Source of the DNA: a virus
IMG/VR virus record: IMGVR_UViG_3300027896_000093
Span: 1 to 41,208 of that record
DNA length: 41,208 nucleotides
Strand: one strand, 5' to 3'
In this document: piece by piece, positions 1 through 7,111 of the stretch
Position numbering within the stretch: the stretch's first letter is position 1
Layout: each line of letters opens with the position of its first letter
Position numbers and translations under genes: made by a program
Notes under the pieces: generated by a model
What the model saw: the letters and a program-made list of their open reading frames with translations, nothing else
The model's database searches: none
Told to the model about the DNA's origin: nothing

Positions 1-2178
1 GGTTATACTAATGGTTGTGTTGAGTTAACTGGTACAACAACTCTTAATGGTAACACAATAACTGCTCTAGCAAATGTTTATAACCTTTCTGTAGGTATGT
101 TAATAACAGGGCCTAATATTCCTGCTGGAACTTATATTCAAAGTTTCCCTTCTACAACAAGTGTACAGATGACTCAGAATGCTACAGCAGCAGCTTCTGC
201 ACAATCCTTCATATTCGCAGATGTTAATAAATCTTTAGTAGGTCAAACAGTTACAGGAACAGGAATTCCAAGTAGCACAACAATTACAGCTATTGGAGTT
301 ATACCTGGACAGTACTTAGGTTCAGGTTTAGTTTATACTGCTGGTAGCAATACAATAACTGGTTTTACAAATGCTGTTATAGCTGCTATTCAACCTGGCA
401 TGGTTTGTTATTCTGGTTCTTCAGCTAGTTACTTACCATATACCTATATTACATCTGTTACAAATACTGGTACTCCAGCAACTAATGCTATTACAGTAGC
501 TATTAATGCTACAAATTCTACCGCTAGTGGTTCTATGACTATTGGTGGAACTATGTATGCATTATTAAGTAACAATGCTACAGTGACAAGTAGAAACAAC
601 TTGTTTACAGTTAATTCTCCTTTGTTAATAACTGGTACAACTTCAAATACCAGTACATCTGTTACAAATTGTAACTATGTTTGTAGTGCAATGATAGGGC
701 AAACGATAACTGGTCCTGGTATTCAAGTTGGGACTACTGTTACAGCTATTTCTTTTAACTCAACAACAAATTTAGGGGCTATTACTTTATCTCAGGCTGC
801 AACTGCTAGTGCTACAGTAACTATGGCTTTACAAATACCATGGCAGTTCTTCTGTGAGTTACATACTAAGAAAATAAGTAATATTACTTTAGGCCCAGTG
901 GAGTTAGGGGACATGACTAAGGCTTATCCTCCTAATTTTTCTCCTTCTGCTTGGTCACCTATTACTGGTACTGACCATTATATTGATATTTACTTACTAC
1001 CATCATGGTCACCTTCTGTTTATACAACAAGACCAGGATGGCATTGGCAATCTATAGCGTCTCATTCGGACGCTTGGATGACACATGATTCCCTTGTTTC
1101 AAAAACAAGATTATCAGGTACTGTAAGATTTATGGATTGTTTCTTTGGAAATGCACCAAACCAACATTATCAGTTTGGTGATTTTGAAGTATTTGGTAAC
1201 CCTGCTTATGTAATATATAGTCAACAAACAGGTACAACTACTTTTGGTAGTACCACAATATCAGCATTAACTTCTACTGCTGGTTTACAACCAGGACAAG
1301 CTGTAAGTGGGACTGGTATTCCTAGTGATACCTATATCCAAAGTGTAACCGATGCTACGAATTTAGTTATAACTAAACCAGCTACAGCAGGGGCATCCGT
1401 GACTATTACTTTTGGGTGGTCGGGTAGTTCAACTCCAAGTTTTGATGCTAGTATGTGTAGTGCTGGAACATGGCAAAGTTTATCTTTATATAAAGCAAGA
1501 GTAAGAGGTTTTATAAATGGTTACGCAAGGCAAGGCACATCTCCAGGATATAGATTTGGTTTGACTCAAGTAGAGAATACTGAATTGACCGCTTTTTGTA
1601 ATTTATATTCTTATGACCATATTCAAAATTCACATTTTAAAGCAGGTATGGCATGGGCTAATGGTGCAATAGGCTTTGATGATCTAGGCATTATGAATTG
1701 CCAGATAGCTAGTACTGCTGCTTTTAATGGAACAGCATCTGCTCCTCTAAAGATGGATTCATTTACAAATTACTATTTTAAATCAGTATCTGCTACTTTG
1801 GGTTCTACTACTGCTAAATTGATTATGAATGATAGTACTCCAGCAGCTTTAAATTTAACAGCACAGACCTCAAGTATTGGTACAACTACTTTATTCACAC
1901 CAGCATCAGATGGTACTTATCAACTTAATATCTATAGTTCTTGTACAACAGCAGGTACTGCTGGAACAGTTACTACAACTATAGGGTGGAAGGATGATAC
2001 TACTACCCAGAGTGTTTCTACTATAGCTATGGGATTAACAGTTCAAGGAACTTACTTTCAGCAATCTTTATTTGTAAAAGCTAAATCGGGACAACCAATT
2101 ACTTATGCTACAACAGTAGCAGGGGTTACAGGCAGTCCTCAATACTCTTTGTATTTTAATTTAATTAATATTTCTTAG
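1..2178 (+). CDS. Tail fibre / adhesin-like structural protein (5' end outside window)
   Basis: The frame is open from base 1, and residues upstream of the first ATG (97) carry the same repeat pattern as the rest, so the gene starts before the window and ATG 97 is internal. About 725 residues are visible. They are rich in Thr, Ser, Gly and Ala. A glycine-rich beta module with the core GTGIP-x(2-3)-T-x-I recurs at about 28-200, 220-300, 325-550, 620-830 and 1220-1420. This module type is common in phage tail fibres and in giant-virus surface proteins. The part at about 1430-1720 is rich in aromatic and polar residues and looks like a beta-helix; the last 100 residues may be a trimerisation or tip domain. 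The neighbours are further fibre-like genes. The receptor cannot be inferred. Its role as a virion fibre is inferred from composition and context. Confidence 0.7.
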   Translation, partial: GYTNGCVELTGTTTLNGNTITALANVYNLSVGMLITGPNIPAGTYIQSFPSTTSVQMTQNATAAASAQSFIFADVNKSLVGQTVTGTGIPSSTTITAIGVIPGQYLGSGLVYTAGSNTITGFTNAVIAAIQPGMVCYSGSSASYLPYTYITSVTNTGTPATNAITVAINATNSTASGSMTIGGTMYALLSNNATVTSRNNLFTVNSPLLITGTTSNTSTSVTNCNYVCSAMIGQTITGPGIQVGTTVTAISFNSTTNLGAITLSQAATASATVTMALQIPWQFFCELHTKKISNITLGPVELGDMTKAYPPNFSPSAWSPITGTDHYIDIYLLPSWSPSVYTTRPGWHWQSIASHSDAWMTHDSLVSKTRLSGTVRFMDCFFGNAPNQHYQFGDFEVFGNPAYVIYSQQTGTTTFGSTTISALTSTAGLQPGQAVSGTGIPSDTYIQSVTDATNLVITKPATAGASVTITFGWSGSSTPSFDASMCSAGTWQSLSLYKARVRGFINGYARQGTSPGYRFGLTQVENTELTAFCNLYSYDHIQNSHFKAGMAWANGAIGFDDLGIMNCQIASTAAFNGTASAPLKMDSFTNYYFKSVSATLGSTTAKLIMNDSTPAALNLTAQTSSIGTTTLFTPASDGTYQLNIYSSCTTAGTAGTVTTTIGWKDDTTTQSVSTIAMGLTVQGTYFQQSLFVKAKSGQPITYATTVAGVTGSPQYSLYFNLINIS

Positions 2179-2187
2179 GGGTGATAC

Positions 2188-3234
2188 ATGTCTCAAATAT
2201 GGAAAAGTAATATGGTTTGGGGTGATGAAGCCCTTAGTACAATGGCAGGTGAAAGACAGATAGGGGATACTAAAAGAGAAATTCTTTATGTTGATAATAG
2301 TTCAACTTCTTCTACTGAAGATGGAACTTTAAAGAACCCTTATAAATCTTTACCCACAGCTTTCGCTACAATTTCAGCTTTATCTGCTGATTGGCCTAGA
2401 AGAGTTACAGTGTATGTTGCTCCTGGGGCGTATGGTACAAGTGGTAGTCCAGTAGCTATTTATGTACCAGCAGGTAGACAAATAAATTGTATTTTTATGG
2501 GACCTTCCTCGGTTAATGATGCCTTTGTAGTAAGGCAAGATAAGTCAATTGCTTATAGTGAACCAGGTAACTTCGTTATTAATGGTAATATAAATGCAAC
2601 ACAGGGCTTATCTGGTCATTGGAAAGAATTTTCTAGGTCTCAAAGCTCTTTATTTTCTAGACCTATTTATGTAATTAATAATCAAACTAGTGATAGTTTA
2701 AATTGTCATATTCAAATGTGTAATATAGAATTTAATTATCAGATAGTTGTTTCTGAAATAGGTGGGGCTTCTTCTAGTGCTTGTGGTGCTTATGAGTTCT
2801 ATGGTGCAAATTTTATGCAATCTTATAATTATGTAGGGCTATGGATGTCTAATGTTACAATAAGGTATAGAGATGGCTTCTCTGGTAACCAACGTACTTA
2901 TATTGGAACATATGGCCCATCAGTAAGAATTATGGATGCAAAGAATTGTCTTTTTGGAAATCAAATGAATGTAAAAGGTATTGTTAGGGCATCTTGTATT
3001 TTTGATGGGGATGTAATTGTAACGGAAGCAAATAATGCAGATGCTACATATGACCAACCATTAAAGGGTTTATTTAGGAGTAAATTTAAGTCTATGGCAG
3101 GTAACGTCGTTAATTTTAATGGACCTGCTAGTTCATTCTATGCTGATAGGTTAACTTTAAAATTTAGTGGTGGGACTAATGCTGTAACTTTTACTGGTGG
3201 TTCTGCTTCATTAGCTAATGCAATAGGAGAATAA
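2188..3234 (+). CDS. Tail spike/fibre-like protein with right-handed beta-helix
   Basis: 348 residues. The start ATG follows AGGGGTG, 9 bases after the upstream stop. The N-terminus reads IWKSNMVWG, nearly the same as the start of the next protein, and probably is a common attachment or assembly tag. Residues about 33-60 (LYVDNSS...DGTLKNPYKSLPTAF) match the opening of pectin-lyase-like beta-helix proteins (YVD...G..G...PF.tl..A). Hydrophobic/Asn-rich beta coils follow to the C-terminus. No hydrolase active site is recognisable, so it could be purely structural or could bind or cleave a polysaccharide. Most likely a tail spike or side-fibre component; the exact role is unknown. Confidence 0.6.
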   Translation: MSQIWKSNMVWGDEALSTMAGERQIGDTKREILYVDNSSTSSTEDGTLKNPYKSLPTAFATISALSADWPRRVTVYVAPGAYGTSGSPVAIYVPAGRQINCIFMGPSSVNDAFVVRQDKSIAYSEPGNFVINGNINATQGLSGHWKEFSRSQSSLFSRPIYVINNQTSDSLNCHIQMCNIEFNYQIVVSEIGGASSSACGAYEFYGANFMQSYNYVGLWMSNVTIRYRDGFSGNQRTYIGTYGPSVRIMDAKNCLFGNQMNVKGIVRASCIFDGDVIVTEANNADATYDQPLKGLFRSKFKSMAGNVVNFNGPASSFYADRLTLKFSGGTNAVTFTGGSASLANAIGE

Positions 3235-3239
3235 CAAAG

Positions 3240-3875
3240 ATGACACAAAAGATTTGGAAATCAAGCATGACTTGGGGCATACCAAGTACAAATGACATTA
3301 TCAATGGTGTGGCTTTAACCAGCCGAGGTTCTGTTAGAAACACTACTTCAACTTATTCTGGTGTAGGATTATGGAGTAGAAGTGTAACATCAGGAGAAAG
3401 CGGCACAATTACGGTAACTTGGGGAGGCACTAATAACAGAAGAACATTAACTGCTTATACGCTTATTGGTGCGCAAGATGCTGTTGAAGCAACTTCCACA
3501 GCATTTAGTAATACAGGAGCTACTACAACTAGCCTAACTACTATAACAGATGGAGCCATGATTGTTTCCGCAGGTTCTATTGGTAGTGCTTTAACAATGA
3601 CAGCAGTAGGAACAAACCATAATATAGATACTCAAATATCAGCCACATCTCTTTCTTGTGCTATTGGAGATTTAGATACAACTACTGCTGGATCTTACAC
3701 AGGAATTGGATTTTCAACATCTCCAGCACCAGCCAATATGGAAATTGTGTTGGCTGCATTTACACCCGCATTTACCCCAGCCACGATTGTTGAAGTTTCT
3801 GATAATAAATATTCAGCAACAGCTTTAAATATTCCAACATACACTACCACTTATTTAAAATACAGGAGGTATTAA
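3240..3875 (+). CDS. Small tail fibre-like structural protein with IWKSSMTWG tag
   Basis: 211 residues. The ATG is preceded by GGAG in the tail of the upstream gene, 5 bases away. The N-terminus has IWKSSMTWG, matching the upstream protein's IWKSNMVWG. The rest is a Ser/Thr/Gly-rich beta domain (GTITVTWGG, TLIGAQDAVEAT, a MEIVLAAFTPA strand) that resembles a jelly-roll or lectin-like virion module. There is no signal peptide and no catalytic motif. A short C-terminal stretch ends in KYRRY. The shared tag and the tandem position suggest that it is mounted on the same virion site as its neighbour, or replaces it. No specific family is recognised. Confidence 0.5.
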   Translation: MTQKIWKSSMTWGIPSTNDIINGVALTSRGSVRNTTSTYSGVGLWSRSVTSGESGTITVTWGGTNNRRTLTAYTLIGAQDAVEATSTAFSNTGATTTSLTTITDGAMIVSAGSIGSALTMTAVGTNHNIDTQISATSLSCAIGDLDTTTAGSYTGIGFSTSPAPANMEIVLAAFTPAFTPATIVEVSDNKYSATALNIPTYTTTYLKYRRY

Positions 3876-3877
3876 AT

Positions 3878-4459
3878 ATGGCAACGGTGATTAATCGCAC
3901 AACAACAAAAATAATTTATAGCGCAAATACACCAGATTATCCAATTACCGATTGGATTATTAATCCAGATTTGTCATTACTTACAAGTGTACCTCAAAAA
4001 TACTGGAAAATATCTGGTGATTCAGTTTTAGAGATGAGTGCTCAAGAAAAAATTAATGCTGATGCGGTCATAGCTGCTAATACTTTTCCAGATAACTTCG
4101 AAACATCCTTGGGTGATACTGCTTCAACAAACAGTTCTTCGTATATAAATAGATTAACTTTTAATATAAATTTACAAGCAGGTCAGGAATATGAAATTAC
4201 TAGTAATTTCACATGGTCTTTCAGCTCAACAAGTTTTTATTTCAAAAGTCGTTTAACATATTTTAAAGATGATTTAAATACTTTATGGCAAATTTCTGTA
4301 ACACCAACTTCCTCTTCAGATGTGATTCCATTTAGTAATATTACAACTTTTAGTGTTTTAACTTCTGGTGTGTATACTATAAATTTAGATTATGCTTCAA
4401 GTAATCCAAGCAGAACAGCCACAGTATATGGAACAGCTATTAAATTAAGGAGTACATAA
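3878..4459 (+). CDS. Fibre-associated structural protein with PQKYWKI..D..EM motif
   Basis: 193 residues. The start is set by AGGAGG 9 bases upstream; the upstream stop lies between this site and the ATG, so the two genes are probably translationally coupled. Residues about 28-65 hold PDLSLLTSVPQKYWKISGD followed by VLEMSAQEK, a segment I associate with small phage proteins encoded next to tail fibres. The remainder is a beta-rich domain that may be jelly-roll-like. No enzyme motif, signal peptide or membrane segment. Likely a fibre accessory or tip protein; this is an inference from context, and the function is not established. Confidence 0.45.
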   Translation: MATVINRTTTKIIYSANTPDYPITDWIINPDLSLLTSVPQKYWKISGDSVLEMSAQEKINADAVIAANTFPDNFETSLGDTASTNSSSYINRLTFNINLQAGQEYEITSNFTWSFSSTSFYFKSRLTYFKDDLNTLWQISVTPTSSSDVIPFSNITTFSVLTSGVYTINLDYASSNPSRTATVYGTAIKLRST

Positions 4460-4460
4460 T

Positions 4461-5435
4461 ATGAGTATGACATATAATTATACAAAAGATAAAGTTTCAA
4501 TAAGTAGGTTAATACAAGAAGTACATGACAGTACAATAACTGTAGCATTAGATTACATAAATGTTGTTGGAACTGAATTAGCTATTACATTTAAAGCAGA
4601 GCTAACAACCGATGAAAAAACAGCACTTGATACTCTTGTGGCTAATCATTCGGGAGAACCTATGCCCGATGATCCCAAGGAAGTTAAAGCTATTTTAGGC
4701 TCAATTGTGACACCTACCAGCCCCCAAAACGATAATTGCTTACAACCTTTTGGTGCTGTTAAATTAAGTTTTTTGTCTAATAGCCAAAACTGCTCAATAA
4801 CATTAAGTAATAAATCGCAGGATGGGCTAACTTTTAGCTACAATGCGGATTGCCCAATAGTTCCTTCAATTGGAAATTACATTTTTCAAAATGATTGTAA
4901 TAATAGAAGTTGGATAGAAACAGTTGATAACGTCAACCATACAATCACTGTTGAGTTACCCTTATTAGAAGAAGGCGCAGGATTATACACAATGGGACAT
5001 TATATAGACTGTGTAATTAAAGACTGGGCTACACTGATGTACTTATGGGGTGTAATGGTTAAAATTAATAACTCAGGTGATAATGATTTTATTGAGCTTA
5101 GTATTGTTGATTTATATGACTTATTTAAAAATCCAGATGTTCTACAAGCAATGTTTCCTGGGCTCACTCAAGATCAAATAAATACACAATTAGAGTTAAT
5201 GGCATTTGAGATTAATGGAGAGTACGAGGATCACTGGACTAAATATTATGATGAGTCTTGGATAAGTACTATAAATAGCAGGCAGATAATGACACCCGAT
5301 GGAGCACCAGGAGAATGTCTTCCTAATCTAGTTGCAAGAGTATCATATTTCTGCACCAAGACAGATGACTCTAAAGTGAATGTTTACCTAGATTATATAT
5401 TTACTTCAAAAGATGAAAAAATAATACAGGAATAA
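4461..5435 (+). CDS. Hypothetical phage structural protein, fibre cluster
   Basis: 324 residues, starting one base after the upstream stop. The N-terminal 75 residues (YNYTKDKVSISRLIQEV, then STITVALDYI, then LTTDEKTALDTLVANHSGEP) form a small alpha/beta domain whose pattern I associate with virion proteins encoded beside tail fibres. Residues about 95-170 form a beta domain; the C-terminal half is acidic and aromatic. The end (VSYFCTKTDDSKVNVYLDYIFTS) is again beta-like. No catalytic motif or signal peptide. It is the last structural gene before the accessory cassette and is separated from the peptidase gene by only four bases, so they are probably co-transcribed. Function unknown. Confidence 0.45.
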   Translation: MSMTYNYTKDKVSISRLIQEVHDSTITVALDYINVVGTELAITFKAELTTDEKTALDTLVANHSGEPMPDDPKEVKAILGSIVTPTSPQNDNCLQPFGAVKLSFLSNSQNCSITLSNKSQDGLTFSYNADCPIVPSIGNYIFQNDCNNRSWIETVDNVNHTITVELPLLEEGAGLYTMGHYIDCVIKDWATLMYLWGVMVKINNSGDNDFIELSIVDLYDLFKNPDVLQAMFPGLTQDQINTQLELMAFEINGEYEDHWTKYYDESWISTINSRQIMTPDGAPGECLPNLVARVSYFCTKTDDSKVNVYLDYIFTSKDEKIIQE

Positions 5436-5439
5436 TACT

Positions 5440-5991
5440 ATGATAAAACGCGGATCAATTTTTATAGGGGCTCAAAAAGACGATTTTTTAAGTGGCGCAA
5501 TTAGAAAAGTATCAAGTTCTAATTGGAGTCATTGTGCTATTATAACAGATTCCACAGATTTTGAATCTTATGTATTTGGAGCTAGGGGTAGGGGAGTAGA
5601 TCTCTGTACTCTTACAGAATACGATAGTATAGATAAATATTATTATAGAATTTATGAAATAGATATGCCAGAATTTGCTATTGATAAGGTCTTAAGGGAG
5701 ACCGTTGATACTTTTTTAGAAAAGCCTTATGGTTATTTTCAACTTGCTGTTGGCTTTCCTATATGGTTTGCTCTAAAAGACTGGCTAGGTATTACATTAC
5801 CTTTTAATCCAGTAAGTTTTTGGACAGTATGTAGTGAATTAGATGCTGTATATATGAAAGCCTTATTAACTGACAGATTTCCAGAACTAAAACTTTGGAA
5901 TAAAGACTTAATCACTCCTGAGAATATTTTTCAGTTTGTCGAAAAACATCCCGAAATATTTAAAAGGGTAAAAGAGAAAAAAGCCTTGTGA
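5440..5991 (+). CDS. Permuted NlpC/P60 (YiiX/YaeF-type) papain-like cysteine peptidase
   Basis: 183 residues. The order of motifs is that of the circularly permuted NlpC/P60 families: RGSIFIG near the N-terminus, then SSNWSHCAII with the candidate catalytic His31, then WTVCSELDAVYM with the candidate nucleophile Cys131 near the C-terminus. A third polar residue, possibly Glu42 or Asp40, follows the histidine strand. Known members cleave peptidoglycan-derived peptides or act as amidases/acyltransferases. There is no signal peptide or membrane segment, so it would need a holin or virion delivery to reach the wall. The next gene's GTG start overlaps this stop (GTGA). It could be a lysin, a virion-associated wall hydrolase or an unrelated amidase; the fold call is fairly good, the substrate is open. 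Confidence 0.65.
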   Translation: MIKRGSIFIGAQKDDFLSGAIRKVSSSNWSHCAIITDSTDFESYVFGARGRGVDLCTLTEYDSIDKYYYRIYEIDMPEFAIDKVLRETVDTFLEKPYGYFQLAVGFPIWFALKDWLGITLPFNPVSFWTVCSELDAVYMKALLTDRFPELKLWNKDLITPENIFQFVEKHPEIFKRVKEKKAL

Positions 5992-7109
5992 TTTATAAGA
6001 TAGAGCACAATAATAAATTTAGTAGACAGCTAGTAGCTTGGAAGCACGCCCAACACATGAAGTCTATAGACTATGAAGAGCTTCCTAATAAAATATCTGA
6101 TAATTGTATTATTCAGGAAAAAGTGGATGGCCAATTGGTTGCTTTCAATTGGACTAAAGGCTCAGAATCGTCTTTTTCAAACACAGGCTTTGGTGTACGG
6201 AAAGAATTACCAGTACTTGATGAGATTGTGCATATATTAAAATCTCACGGATATGCACAATCAACTATAATGGGCGAGCTGACTTTTGTAAAAAAAAGAG
6301 GTGTACCCGAGCAGTTCAACCAAACGATGTCTAAAACAAGAGCCCCAGAATCAAAAGAAGATGAGGACAAAATACATTTCTTTATCTTTGAATGGTACAC
6401 AGGTAATGATAAGAAATGTATTTTGTCCTCATCTTCTTTTGATTCTGGGGTCAAAGAATTACATAAGATATTTAAAGATGCAAAGCATATTTATCCTGTA
6501 GATTATTATATAGGGAAAGATAATCTTAAAAAAGCTTGGAATGAGTTTGTAAAAGATGAAAAAAATGAGGGGATAGTCATACGTTGCCCTAATAAAATAA
6601 TAAAAAGCAAGCCGTTTTTTACTATTGACTTAGCGGTAATAGGCGTAGAAAGAGGCACAGGTGTCAACAAAAACAGAATGGGCGCTCTTAAATTAGCATA
6701 TTTCGATGGTAAACATTTTCATCTAGCTGGTCGGGTGGGTACAGGATTCTCTTTTAAAGACAGGGATGACTACTGGGCACTTGCTAAAAAACATGAAGTA
6801 AAAAAAGAAGGTAATGTAATTTGGGTAGATCCTTATAAATTTAATAAAATACTGGAAATACAATATCAGCGAGCAAAAGGTACATATAATCATACCCTTG
6901 AATTTAAAAAAGGAGAGTGGTCGGAGGGTGAAAAAGAATTTACGATTACTCTTACAATACCCTCGTTTAAAAGATTAAGAGATGATAAGACTGTGAATAA
7001 GGCTGATTTAAGAATGACACAGGTACCTATATTCAGTGAGCTTAAAAGTCAGTATAAAAAGTCGGCTTATAGAATAATTAAGGCATACTTTAAGGAATAC
7101 TGGGAGTAA
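5988..7109 (+). CDS. ATP-dependent DNA ligase, compact form
   Basis: 373 residues. It joins DNA nicks by lysyl-AMP chemistry. Motif I is EKVDGQ with Lys45 as the AMP acceptor; motif III is MGEL (Glu97); motif IV is EGIVIR (194-199); the motif V region is IKSKPFFTIDLAVIGV with Lys206/Lys208. An OB-fold follows (GALKLAYFDG, then GRVGTGF at 248-254), which is characteristic of ATP-dependent ligases. No N-terminal DNA-binding domain is present. The start is a GTG overlapping the upstream TGA. Residues 119-154 are odd: they are encoded by a 40-bp perfect inverted repeat, so one strand's KKCILSSSSFDSG is the antisense of PESKEDEDKIHF. The next gene encodes LigD-like polymerase and phosphoesterase domains, so this is probably the ligase arm of a split LigD-like system. 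Confidence 0.9.
   Translation: MIYKIEHNNKFSRQLVAWKHAQHMKSIDYEELPNKISDNCIIQEKVDGQLVAFNWTKGSESSFSNTGFGVRKELPVLDEIVHILKSHGYAQSTIMGELTFVKKRGVPEQFNQTMSKTRAPESKEDEDKIHFFIFEWYTGNDKKCILSSSSFDSGVKELHKIFKDAKHIYPVDYYIGKDNLKKAWNEFVKDEKNEGIVIRCPNKIIKSKPFFTIDLAVIGVERGTGVNKNRMGALKLAYFDGKHFHLAGRVGTGFSFKDRDDYWALAKKHEVKKEGNVIWVDPYKFNKILEIQYQRAKGTYNHTLEFKKGEWSEGEKEFTITLTIPSFKRLRDDKTVNKADLRMTQVPIFSELKSQYKKSAYRIIKAYFKEYWE
6343..6450. repeat. 40-bp perfect inverted repeat inside the ATP-ligase gene
   Basis: The left arm is 6343-6382 (starts CCCCAGAATCAAAAGAAGAT) and the right arm is 6411-6450; the right arm is the exact reverse complement of the left over 40 bases. With a one-base bulge at 6383, three more pairs form and leave a 21-base loop. 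The repeat lies wholly inside the coding frame and keeps it open. In RNA this would be a very long hairpin and a plausible RNase III substrate. It may have come from a template-switch (snap-back) replication error. An assembly artefact is the main alternative. Confidence 0.95.
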
Positions 7110-7111
7110 TT

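Noticed and set aside
6245-6501. Small genes on both strands inside the ATP ligase
   Set aside because: They are shadows created by the 40-bp inverted repeat; the minus-strand frame encodes the same peptides as the ligase because the repeat reads alike on both strands.
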